A DNA stretch of 64,000 nt from Plantago major (lineage: Eukaryota; Streptophyta; Magnoliopsida; Lamiales; Plantaginaceae), in contig CM048842.1 in NCBI GenBank assembly GCA_026545765.1, forward strand, positions 22,346,667-22,410,666, written 5' to 3'. Shown one piece after another: positions 9,281-19,907 of the stretch. Numbering within the stretch: position 1 is the stretch's first letter; every line of letters starts with the position of its first letter. Position numbers and translations under genes: made by a program. The notes beneath the pieces are model-generated. The model was not told the origin of the DNA and ran no database searches. It saw only the letters and a program-made list of their open reading frames with translations.

Positions 9281-12224
9281 TGGACCTAACATCAATCGAA
9301 ACCCTCCAACAAGGTTGCGACAGAAGAACGCTACTGGAAGGTGGAGATGGGTGGACGGACCTAACTTAGGCCACATGCATCCATCCTAAGGTCATCTCTG
9401 AACAGGGGTCGAGCTATAAGACCTAAAACAAGCGCTTCTTGGGAGGCAAACCCAGGGTCACGTTTAATTTTCTCACTTGCATTTGCATTTTTGTTTTTCC
9501 GCCTTTTCTCGATTTTTGCGACAAAAATCTTTTCAAAAAACTTTTTAAGATTTTTAAAACTTCTTAATTCATTACTTAGGTTCATTTGTTGCATTTCAAA
9601 AAACGAAAAAAACTAAAAAGAATCGAGAAAATGCGAAATCTAGCAAAAGAAGAAGCAGTGAGGCAGCAGCCTCACCGCAGTCAACTGGCGACCGCAGTGA
9701 GCTGCCTGCATCTCACCTCTTCTCCCTTTTGAACCCAAAAGAGATTTTGCCTCCCCACTTCATTCTCACTTCAAAATTCTTCATTTGATCTATAATTTCA
9801 TCGTACCTATTGCATTCCTAGCTTGCCTATCTATCGACAACACCAAGTAAGTGATCTCTACTCAATATTATCTTTATAACATCTTCAAATTCAAGTTTCC
9901 ATCCTTCACCTTTTTGCTTGCACTCTCTTCTTGCTTCTTGAGTGCTATGCAATTATATGCTTCATTTGATTGAATCTTATGTTTGGGATATGTGGATACA
10001 TGTTTACTTCTAGTATTCACCTTGTTAACACTTGCCTTGGTTGAGATTTGACAAATTGATTGAGAATTTGAGGGTTTTTGTTCTTGCTCACCATATGTTC
10101 AATGTCTCAATAGAACAAATCCCCTTGTCGACCCTTTTCTCCTTCGATTACATGCTCACATGATCTTTACTTGAAGAATTATGCTTAGGAAACATTTTGC
10201 ATCGTCATATGCTCATGGGATGGAATTCTCATTACAATATGCTCTACACTTTGATGCTTGACACAACATTAGAATTTGTGCTACATGCATTGATTTGAAG
10301 CAGCTATTGACTTATCACAAGCTGGAATTTTGCATACATGCTATACCGAACATCAGGTTTGGGGGAGGAAGACCCCATGAGATTTGCAAGTAAGCCATAG
10401 TCCTGAGTTCACTCCAAACATGCTATCTAACACACTTATGAGCCTAGGTACCATGGAAGAACGAAGGAGGATACCCATCACAAGATGAATAAACTCTTTG
10501 TGGAGCTTGTAAGTGATGCACAGCTGGGAGACCAAGATGATATGCGGAGGAGGAATTAGATGAACAAGCATGGAAGCACAACACCGAGAGAGGAGTATAT
10601 GTCCTTTTTCTTCTTTACTTTCCTAGTTTCCTTTCTGCTCTCTCCTAGGTTTTGGGGAAGAATTTGATTTGAATACTGCCTGCTAACTTGCTTGGTCTGA
10701 AGAAGTTTTTAAAATATTCTCACTTAGTCAAGTTATAGTTAATTACGTCTTAGAACTAGATTTACTTTTATCTGTTGCATCTAAGGTTACTTGCCTTTCT
10801 GAAAAAGATTTGATATGTGGGAGAGTACTGAGTTTGAACCATGACTAAGATGAGGGGCTGTGGATTTGCTTTCTTGCTTCGCTGCTTGCTGAATATATTC
10901 TCTGACCAAAATTGACCCATGCTACTTTGATTAGTTAGTTTACTTGCTACTCTAATTAAAGTCCTGTGTGCAACCGGGTGAACACTGCTACCCTTGAGTC
11001 CTTATTTGTCAGCAGCATGAATATGATTAGTAGTACTCACCTTTCTGAATGCTTTTCTTTACCTTTCGCTAACCCCGCTGAAAGCTTCTTTAAGCCCTTA
11101 TGAAACTCCACCATATATCCTATACATGCTTTACTTAAGCAGTGATAACAACCTACACCGAGCTTGAACGAAGAAACAAATCAACGAGTTCCAAAGAATA
11201 GATGAGAATCATGTTTTGATCATGATCGAGAATTGGTTTGGGGGAAGGTAGAGAAGAAAACCGTAACCCTAGTTCGAGAAATTGGTTTGGGGGAGAAGTG
11301 GAAGATGAACATCATCAAAGGTAACCTTGTTGGCCCTACTGTTATATTATCGGTGCTAAAAATCACGAGCTCTTGCTCCAAAAAAAATAGCAAAGAAAGT
11401 ACCGAAAAAAGCAAAGGTACAAAAGTCTCGGAGTTGATCTGTGGTCCTTGTGATCTCCGTTTTCGTGTTGGGCATGTTACAGATACTACCCACATACCGG
11501 CGTGGCCCAAAAAAGCTACATGTCCAGGAGGGTTGATGGCATGTATACCAAACCAGCACACACAAAAGTGCAGAATTCGGTAAAACAGACATTACCAAAA
11601 AATGTAGAGACTAAAAGAGCCCAATGATGGCCAACCAAAAAGCATACGAGTCAGTAAAACTATTGCAAAAAATAGTATGCCAACAGAAAAAGAAACGGAC
11701 ATGTAGTCTATGTCTGAAGCAACGGATGAAGTAGTTACGATGATAAAGGAGAAGTTGAAGATTTGTCGTTGAGAGAGGACGAAGTCGAAGGAAGCAACTT
11801 GGTGTCCGAAAGGATAAGTCCCCCTGAATTACCCTTTTTCCTACCTTGTTATCTTTTAATGATGCTTAGCTAAACACTGCTCTATATTATCCTACCTATT
11901 TTACTTACCAAGCCAACCTGAGTACTACTTTGATTTGTGCCTTGACTTTTTGGAGCAGGATTACATAACGTTACCGTGAGGTAATGATTTTGAAGTACAC
12001 CTATAAGGACATTGGGTTATACTTGTAACCACTGGCTGTAGTGAGTAATGCTTGTTACTTGTTTGCTGTGGAGTCATAAAGTTGGAGTTGAAACTAAGTG
12101 AGTCAACAGAGTTTTGAAACCCTAGAAACTGGCTGCTTGTCTATGTGGTGGTTTATGCTTGCTGCTCATTTCATGGTCACTTCTTGATTATCGTTATTGC
12201 CTTGCTCAAGGATGAGCAAGAAAC
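9281..12224 (+). other. Element D 3' non-coding region
   Basis: This holds the conserved post-coding block at about 9400-9465, a GC-rich ACCGCAGTC/GACCGCAGT pair near 9674-9699, and several polypurine-like GGTTTGGGGG tracts (10356, 10648, 11234, 11284). Near 10450-10600 there is only a short relic of the downstream ORF that B and C carry at this position. No other gene is seen. Confidence 0.65.
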
Positions 12225-12238
12225 TGGTTTGGGGGGTG
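12225..12238 (+). promoter_or_regulatory. Element D polypurine tract
   Basis: TGGTTTGGGGGGTG lies directly before the LTR start TGATGTGAC at 12239. This is the usual plus-strand DNA primer site of Ty3 elements. Confidence 0.75.
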
Positions 12239-12292
12239 TGATGTGACAATAAAATGTGCGATATAGCATGCTTTTAGACCCTCATTTTTTGC
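12239..12292 (+). repeat. Element D 3' LTR, first ~54 bases
   Basis: The stretch matches the sense-strand start of the B and C LTRs (TGATGTGACAAT, then ATGTGCGATATAGCATGC). The match stops near 12292, where an internal Athila segment is joined. Fragment E (35794-36770) may be a later part of the same LTR. Confidence 0.7.
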
Positions 12293-12472
12293 CTGACCCC
12301 AATTCGGGAAATTGGTTCTACTGTTGGCTCTACTGTTTATTTCCGGTGCTAAAAATCACTAGCTCTTGCTCCATAAAAAATAGAAAAGAAAGTACCAAAA
12401 AAAGCAAAGGTACAAAAGTCTCAGAGTGAATCTATGGTCCTTGTGACCACCGTTTTCGTGTTGGGCATGTTA
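12293..12472 (+). repeat. Second copy of an internal Athila segment, direct repeat of 11270-11490
   Basis: This resembles 11270-11490 in the same orientation: ATTCGGGAAATTGG, then GGTGCTAAAAATCAC, then TGTTGGGCATGTTAC. It is joined on the left to an LTR start and on the right to minus-strand element B at 12473. That order is not found in element C, so it reflects rearrangement after insertion. Confidence 0.65.
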
Positions 12473-12959
12473 CAGGATATATGGTGGAGTTTCATAAGGG
12501 CTCAAAAAGGCTTCCAGCGGGGTGAGTGAAAGGTACATAAAATGATTCAGAAAGGTGAGTACCACTAATCATATTCATGTTGTTGACAAATAAAGACTCA
12601 AGGGTAGTAGTGTTCACACGGGTGCACACAGGACTTCAATTAAAGTAGCATGGTTGGATTCGGTCAGAGCAAATATTCACCAAGCAGCAAAGCAGAAAAC
12701 AAATCCACAGCCCCTCATCTCAGTTATGGCTCACACTCGGTACTCTCCCATGGATCAAAACATTTTTTCAACAAGTAAAAGACCTTAGACGTAAAAGATA
12801 AGGTTAAAACATAACTTAAATGCAAATTACTAAGTGCGATTATTTAAAGTTATTATAGACCGAATTGGTAAGCAGTTAGCAATCAAATCAAATTCCTCCC
12901 CCAAACCTAGATAAGAGCAGATAGAAAACTAGGAAAGTAAATAGAAAAAGAAAAGATAC
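12473..12959 (-). other. Element B 3' non-coding region
   Basis: This corresponds to 48466-48970 of element C and, inverted, to about 10600-11110 of element D. It contains a polypurine-like tract near 12893-12906 on the minus strand. No gene is seen. Confidence 0.6.
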
Positions 12960-14218
12960 TCCCCTCTCGGTGCTGCTTCTCCAATCCAGACGGCACTTCA
13001 AGATGAGGATCCTCCAGGAGGTGGTGGAGGATAAAATCCCTGATAGCCTTGGTTGTAAAACGACGGATCGACGTCGGGCGGTGGACAGAGCTACGGTGGT
13101 GCGTAATAAGGTGGATACTCGTAGTGACCATACCGGTCAATATTCTCCTGTCGGAAGGAGTTCTGCTCATAACGGTGTAGGTAGGTAACATGGTTGTTCC
13201 ACTCCGACCTCCGGCCCATTCCGTTCATCTCATCTCGCCTTTGTTCACTCCCTTGATTCTCCATCTGATAGTTGTTCACAAATTTGTTGAGCGAATTCAT
13301 GTCAAAAGCTCCTTGCGGCTGATCCGCTACTCCTCTTCTTCTAAGTTCAGCTTTGGCGGCCTTCTCCTGCATCTCAAGGAGGTGGATAGTTCTGTCTTCA
13401 TCAAAAGGTTCTGTGAGTTGAGCGAATCCTGACTTACTAGTAGGAACTCCATTCTTCTGGCATATAGCGGTAATGAGATCGGGGAATGGTAGGTTCCTTC
13501 TTGTGTTGTTCTTAAACATTTGCATCTCCTTCACCATGATCCTTCCAACATCAATGTAGTGACCTTCCATAATTGCGTAGACAAGAGTGGCTACGCCGCC
13601 CTTGAGCCCTTCATGATGCAGGTTGGCTTCAAGTTGGTCTCCACAAAGTGCATTCAAAATCTTGCTCTTCCGTTGAGTGTAGCCCTTGGGATGGACATTC
13701 CCACTGCATCCTATCTAAATCTCTCTCCAAGTAATACCCGTGGGGATGTCTTGTAGGATTTCTCCGTACTCCAACTCTTCATATGCCAGTTCCTTATATT
13801 CGCCATGGATGTGCTCCTCTGGAATTTCGAAGAATTCGTTGATAGCTCCCGCCCCAAACATGACCTCTACCCCTCGAATGATGACGGGACGATCTAAAAG
13901 TGCGTCCTCCGGCTTTTTGACCTTCAGTTGGAAGTACTCCGCGTAGAACTCTCGGACTATCTCGATGTCGTATCCTCGGAGAATGGAAGTGAAAGTTCCC
14001 CAAGCATAGAGGCTCAAAACGTTGTGAATCTAATTAAGGGCCGGGTTCATCACCCATTCGATCTCTATTTTCCTCTCGGGAATAACCCCTCGGCCGTTAT
14101 TAACCAAGAGCCAACTCCGAGCCTTGCTTGAGAGAGTCGTCGATGCCACATTCTTCCCTTTCTTCGCTCTCTTAGTGCTTGGTTCACCCACATCCTTTCC
14201 TCCTTTGGTTCTTCCCAT
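12960..14218 (-). pseudogene. Element B downstream ORF (plant-transposon-protein-like)
   Basis: The start at 14218 (MGRTKGGKDVGEPSTKRAKK) has a basic, nuclear-signal-like N-terminus. Next is a conserved module with VREFYAEYF, PVIIRGVEVMFG and INEFFEIPEEH, then helical segments (GHYIDVGRIMVKEM, AKAELRRRG). The tail is rich in Tyr and Pro (HYEYPPYYAPP). From memory it resembles what databases call a putative plant transposon protein domain; I could not run the search. It sits where Athila elements carry an env-like ORF, but I see no signal peptide or membrane helix. Element C has a close relative at 48970-50201. Broken in a few places. Confidence 0.65.
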
Positions 14219-15487
14219 TGTACCTAGGCCAAAAAAGTGTGTGAGATAGCATGTTTGGAGTTAAATCAAGTCTAAGGCTTACATGCAAATCCAATGGGGT
14301 TTCTTCTCCCCCAAACCTAATATGTGGCACAAGGTGTATGCAAAATTATAACTTCTAATAAGATCAATAGCCACTTCAAAATAATGCAATAACTAGGCAT
14401 GTAACTCAAGTTTTGTCAAGCATCAACTTGACAGGCAAATTGTAATGTAATCTCCATCCTATGAGCATATGACGATGCAAACATGTTTACTAAGCATAAT
14501 TTAACAAGTTACTACCATGTAAGCAAGTAATCGAGGGAGAAAGGGGTCGACAAAGGAGTTTGTTCTATTGAGACATTTTATCGAACATTTGGTAGGCAAG
14601 AACAAAAACCTTCAAATTCTCAAACGATTTGTCAAATCTCCAACAAGCATGTAATAAAGTAGTGACCACTAAAACTAAACATGTATCCACATATCTCAAA
14701 CATCAACGAATCAATCAATTGAAGAATATAATTGCTAGGCACCAAAGAAGCAAGAAGAAAGTGAAAGCAAAGAGATGAATGATAAACACATTGATTTGAA
14801 GATGCAAGTAGTAGAAATCACTTACTTGATGTTGATGATGGATGGGCAAGCTAATAATGCAATGGGTAGGATAGAATTGAAGAGCAAGTGAAGAATTTTG
14901 GAAAAGAATGAAGAGGGGAAGAAACAAAAACGTTTTTTGGGGGTTTTAAAGAGGAAGAAGTGAGCTGGGAGCAGCTCACTGCTGTCGTCAGTGGGCCGCA
15001 GTGAGGCTGCTGCCTGGCCTCTTCGTCCTTCGCGCTGTTTCGCATTTTTTCGATTCTTTTTGATTTTTTTATTTTTTTCAAAAAGCAAACATAAATAAAT
15101 AAGAAATTTTGAAAACGATTTTGAAAAGATTTTTTCGAAAAATAATTTTGGCATGGAAAACGAGAAAAAGACAAAATTAAAAATGCGAAAGTAAATGCGT
15201 AAAAGTAAACGTAACATTGGGTTGCCTCCCAAGAAGCGCTTGTTTAAGGTCTGATAGCTCGACCCCTGGTTGTTGATGACTCAGTTGCCGGGGTAGGAAC
15301 CCTGTTCTCCATAGGTGCGAGTAGTCAACCAATCTTTCACTCCCATGTTGAATCGGTCACCTTCCCTTGTAAACTCGAACTTGTAGAGGGTACTTCCTTC
15401 ATTCTTGAGTCAGTTTCTGAAACCCTTGTCATCCTTATAGTTCTCGTAGAATAGCCCCTCATTTTCCAATTTCCATCTTCCAGTCAT
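14219..15487 (-). other. Element B non-coding region between the two coding parts
   Basis: On the sense strand this runs from the RGRAIRP-stop marker and the GCGCTTCTTGGGAGGCAACC block (near 15215-15290) through an AT-rich stretch. Within it lies an inverted pair, CTCACTGC at about 14975 and GCAGTGAG at about 14998. It then continues to the downstream ORF. A purine tract of the GGTTTGGGGG type lies near 14310. Confidence 0.65.
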
Positions 15488-16151
15488 CTAGTTGTCCATA
15501 TAGATCTTATAGGGTTCGTTCTCCTTGTTTCTCGGATCCGAAAACTGGAAGTGAATCTCATGCAAATAAAAATAGTTCTTATCTATTTCCTTCATCTTTG
15601 TCAGTGCATCTAGAAATTCTCCAGGTGGTCGATCCTTCTTTCTCCTTGGCGATCTTTCAGCTACAAGCTTCCCTTTCTTGAAGTGCGACCTTCCGACGGA
15701 CAATTCCACGTCACTCTGCAAAGCATTAATAACCATAGTAACTTTTTTGCCAGTTATATCAATAATGGTGTTAGTCATTATCATAAAGGGCCTTCCCAGA
15801 TACAAGTTTTCATTGTTATTATTCTCGTTAGTCGACTACCAGCAGGTCCACCGGGATTATTAGGGTAACTACTTTGATGAGCACATTTCTAACCATCCCA
15901 TAGTTCTTCGCTATGCTCATGCCGATGTCGTAGGACATGCCACAAGTGTCGGCCTTCCCTGTCAACCTGAGTCTCTTGTACATCTCTAAGGGGATAACAT
16001 TCATATCGGATTCCAGGTCTGAAGTTCCTACTACCATCCCGCCCTCTATGTTGACTGGAATTTGAAATGCTAAGGGATTTATTTTCCTCCTGGGGATATT
16101 AGCCCGGAAGTAGGGGTTTTCTTTCCTCTTATTCATCCTGAAATTCTCCAT
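15488..16151 (-). pseudogene. Element B protease-like region
   Basis: The segment shows PLAFQIPVNIEGGMVVGTSD followed by MNVIPLEMYKRLRL. Further on it has LGRPFMIMTNTIIDITGKKV, the block that follows the retropepsin active site in Athila elements. The usual D-[ST]-G active-site triplet is not obvious. The region ends without passing into RT. It could be a relic protease or a reused gag tail. Confidence 0.65.
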
Positions 16152-17650
16152 TTAGTTCTTTTCCCCATAGAGGTACTTGCATAATCTCAAGGAGTCACCT
16201 TCTATATGCAATTCACTAGATAAGGTACAGTTAAAACGAGAGTTAGAGAGCTTATCAAGGAGTTTTTCAGAAGTCTGTCTGTCTTCTGCATCCATCCGCT
16301 TTATAGCTTCCTCCTCATCTTCGCTTTCTTCGTCTTCTTCTTTCTCCTCATCATGTTGCTTTAAAAGTATCATCAGCCTTTCCGTTATGTTTACCAAGCT
16401 TCCTTCCACTTCTTCTACCTTCTCGTTGATCCTGCAGAGCACTTCGTCCGCTCTTTCAATAAATGCCTCCACCTTGTCGTCCCTTTCCTTCTGTTTCTCC
16501 ATAAACTCCCTTACTGTCCTCAGCTCCTTGATGATGAAGTGGATCTTTCCTTCCAAAAGGGGTGACTCCTACTGAGCTGGTGCAGTTACTCTTATCGGTG
16601 TTATGGAGGTAAGGGGTCGACTCCGGTGTTGCCTAATTTCATACCTGGTTCGGGTTGACGGAGGGGTTTGGCTTGATGATGGTTCACTATCTTGGATGTA
16701 GTTTGCCTCCTCTGACGGTTCCTTGTGTCCATCTTCTCCTTCGGACTCTCTCCTAGATAGTTCGGCTTCTATGTCATCCAGTCTCTTTGTGATCATTTTC
16801 CACGAAACCTCCTCGATGGCACGAACTTCCTTAGATAGGACACTCTTTCCTCGTCCCATTTGCATTGAGTTTTCACTAAGGTTCTCACATACCTCCCAAA
16901 TCCTTCTTGGGGGTACGTCCAACAGATTTCCTTAACATGCTCCGTCAATAAGTGCCTGGCTGATATAGTCAATTCCCTTATAGAAGTTGTTGACCTTGTC
17001 GAACAGTGCGTAGGAGTGCATCGGACACCTGTCAAGTAGATCCTTATATCTCTCCCATGCTTTGTAGAATGTTTCTCCGTCCAGTTGGTTGAAATTCTGG
17101 ATTTGGCTCTTCAGGTCGGACGTCTTCTTTAGTGGGAAGTATCTGAGCATGAACTAGTTGTAAACCTCATCCCATGTAGTCAAACTACCTGGCTGTAGTG
17201 AGATAAGACAACTCTTCGCCTTGTCCTTAAGGCAGCTAGGGAAGACTCTCCTTCTAAGTTGACATTCCGTGAGCTCGTTCAATGGTATTCCTCCAACCAC
17301 TGCGTAGAATTCTCTCATAAAGTGCATCGGGTCTTCAGTTGGGTTCCCGTAGAAGTGTGGTAGCTGGTTCAGATGAGTTCCCTTCAGATCATATTCTCTC
17401 GTGATCCTGTCCAGATGGATGCTTGAGGTATGCGGTGTAAGTCTCAGCATAACATGGTCACGCATGGGTCTGTCGTCTTAGTCTACCAATTCCACCCTTG
17501 TTTAGTTATCCCTTATTCTGTTCTCATCTAACCTCAACCTTTCCTCGGCTATCCTTAGCCTTTATAGTTCCAGCTCTTCCCTTTCAGCTTGAATCTCGAG
17601 TCAAATCTTAAGCAGCTGTTCAAGTTCAGAAGTATCGACATTCCCATATG
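16152..17650 (-). pseudogene. Element B gag, main part
   Basis: The retrotransposon gag domain is clear near 16930-17465: GTHLNQLPHFYGNPTEDPM, then QLRRRVFPSCLKDKAK, TTWDEVYN, LDGETFYKAWERY and LLDRCPMH. Downstream is a charged, coiled-coil-prone region (IKELRTVREFMEKQKERDD, INEKVEEVEGSLVNITERL) with an acidic patch. The N-terminal part lies across the element A insertion at 33717-33850. The product would be the structural protein of the particle. Broken in several places. Confidence 0.8.
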
Positions 17651-17655
17651 GATTG
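17651..17655. repeat. Target site duplication of element A, left (GATTG)
   Basis: GATTG here and at 33712-33716 bracket the two LTRs of element A exactly. This marks the insertion into element B gag. Confidence 0.9.
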
Positions 17656-19314
17656 TGTTGGTCCAGATAACGGCAAAGTAAAAGACTAGAGGGGGGGGGG
17701 GGGGTGAATAGTCTTTTAAAACTTTTGTCGATAAAAACTATTTCTCAGATATCTGAGTAGATATCTGATACTTATAATCAGAGCGCGAAAGTCTTAAGAT
17801 AGATAAGTGCAGAAACAGTTAAAGTGTGTGTATGTGTTGCTGAAATGTAAGTACAGAAAAGTAAATAACATAGCAAGTATAGTGGTATCTCGAGGTGGCG
17901 TAATCCTCCAACTAATCCACTTCGGTCTTCCAAAGACCTAGAATTCACTAGAATAGATAATTGAGGTCACCTTACAAAAATCCTATTCTAAGATTCCTTA
18001 AACAGATGGTTCGCAACCAAATGTTCCCCCTGAGTTGTTCCCCGGCTTTCACAGCCAAGTACTTCCTGTACTCAGAAACCCTTTTGAGCTATTCCCTAGC
18101 TTCCCAAGCTAAGTACTTCCTGTGCTCAATAACCTTGGAGTTATTCCTTAGTTACCCAAATCAAGTACTTCCTATACTAAGTACTTCCTGTACTCCACGC
18201 TAGTGATGGTGTTGGTTTCGGTTTGAGTTGTCAGATGAGCTTCTTTAATAACTTTTCAGTTAATCAGATAGCTCTGTGAATCAAGTATACTTAATACACT
18301 TTGCAATATATGGTATCTTGTTCTTTTTACTGACCCAAGGCTTAGATAAGTGTTCAAGAGAATGAATCTCAGATACTTGATCTTTCGTTTCAACTCTTTC
18401 ACAGATAGTTGTGCTTGTTTAGGATCAGGACACTTAGAACTTTAGTGCTACTTAAGATCAAGAGCTTTGATCGCAACAGAAAGCTTTGAGGATAAGTAAT
18501 TTGCTTTGAGAGAGTAAGATGTTCAGTAAGTTCTGTGTTTCAGCGTCGTGTATTCTCAAGCTGTCTAAGTGTTGATATTTATAGATGAATTTGAGTGCCG
18601 TTTGAATAGTATCCGTTACGCTCAAATTCAAACTATAGATATCTGTGTATAGTACTGTAGCAGGTTTTGTCTTCTTCTTCAGAAGATGCCGTTGCTTTTG
18701 TTCAGACATCTCTGTCGGTGCATTAAATGCATTGTACTATACTTTTTGTCCTGTAGTGCCAACGGAACTATGCTTTGTATTAGAGACTAGTATTATCTGA
18801 TTCTTTGCACGTCCTTATCTTCAATCTTCAGATACCACTTTTATTGAAACAACTTTGTTTGCAATATATATATTTCTTTTTGAGAAATGTGGTTAAAGCT
18901 CAAGGTATCTGAGAATAGATATCTGTGGACACTTTCCTTGTTTTCAGATAGACCTTTCATTTCTCAGATATCTCTTGTGACACAGTTTGTTTAAAACTAT
19001 TTGTGTCTTCAAGATATCTGGCTAAGGTATCTGAAAAACTATTTCAGTAATCTTGTGCAGTTTCTTCAAGTCTTCAATGTCGTTGAGCTTGTTCTGCTTG
19101 GATGTCTTCTTCTTGATCTTCTCTTCATAGAATAAAAATTACATTTTGAGACCTAACATCCTATACAAGATTAGCTAGACTATCATACTTAGTGGGTTTC
19201 CTCTTTTACAATGTTCAAGTGAACCAAGAGTACTAATCACCTTTCTGAGACTAAGATAAGTCATCATGTTGCTGATCAAAATCTAAACAGATATTTCTGA
19301 CAAAATATCTAACA
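17656..19314 (-). repeat. Element A 3' LTR
   Basis: Sense strand TGTTAGATATTT ... GACCAACA. Notable parts (plus coordinates): a hairpin with a G14 loop (17680-17717), tandem units with AGTAC/GTACT stems (about 18024-18200), a TATA-like GATATTTATA (reverse strand) at 18574-18583, and the palindrome TGCATTAAATGCA at 18719-18731. Its partner is 32060-33711. Confidence 0.9.
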
Positions 19315-19332
19315 AATTTCCCCCTTTTTGAT
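19315..19332 (-). promoter_or_regulatory. Element A polypurine tract
   Basis: On the minus strand AAAAAGGGGGAAATT directly precedes the 3' LTR start TGTTAG. The same tract occurs in element G (AAAATGGGGGAAATT). Confidence 0.85.
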
Positions 19333-19907
19333 CAGTCAACGATGACTATCTGACCTATTACAAATCTGGATGAGTGATCAATCCAACACTTAATCATTTC
19401 TTAAGATTTTTCAAATCATTCAATTAAGTGGAGAAAGTAGACATCAACCAAATCACAAGGTCTGATCTTTGCTGACAAGTTATCTTTTATAGAATACTAT
19501 CTGAGAGTAAGTTCTTCAGATAAGTTACAAAGAGAGATTACAGATAACTTCAATACATAAACCAAGTTTAGCTCAGTCAGCAAAAATACAAAAATACATA
19601 GTAAATTAGGACAACAAGAGTAACCAAGCTCCAAGTAAACATCCTAATAGACTAGTCTTCAAGTCTTCAACTCTTCAAGTCTTCAACAGTAGTTCTATGG
19701 ATCGATGCAAATTTCCTATCTCCAAACCTTTTGATGTCATCGAATAATCATAGAGAAGTGTTACGCGAGCATCTCAGTGTCTCTGGCAAATCCACAGACC
19801 TCTTTGTAGGTTTTGGTAGGATTTTTCTTGACAAAATGTTTGACCCACAGATACTTTCCCCACTTCCAGGCATGCTCTATTCTGATATCTGAAAGCTTGA
19901 AGTTTTC
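19333..19907 (-). other. Element A 3' non-coding part after accessory gene
   Basis: AT-rich, with no coding region seen. The part nearest the polypurine tract is conserved in element G at 56512-57089. A CTTCAA-rich tandem stretch lies near 19650-19690. Confidence 0.6.

Larger units (their letters stand above)
7737..12472 (+). mobile_element. Athila-like non-autonomous Ty3 element D, partial
   Basis: The plus-strand order is gag fragment (from 7737), an unfamiliar acidic ORF, the marker encoding RGRAIRP followed by the AAACAAGCGCTTCTTGGGAGG block (near 9400-9460), about 2.8 kb of 3' non-coding DNA, a polypurine tract and the first bases of a 3' LTR at 12239. No protease, RT, RNase H or integrase is seen. 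The 5' end lies on the far side of the Tat insertion, outside the window. The right end is scrambled. It is related throughout to elements B and C. Clearly broken and older than the Tat insertion. Confidence 0.8.

Noticed and set aside
11233-11598. Overlapping frames of about 80-116 codons on both strands in element D
   Set aside because: They lie in the 3' non-coding region, are not conserved as frames in B or C, and carry no known motif.
14822-15232. Overlapping lysine/phenylalanine-rich frames on the minus strand in element B
   Set aside because: They are AT-rich low-complexity translations of the non-coding region between the two coding parts. Frames are not kept in element C.
18024-18200. 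Regular short repeats resembling a CRISPR array
   Set aside because: Repeats are imperfect, have no unique spacers, and lie in LTRs of a plant retrotransposon.
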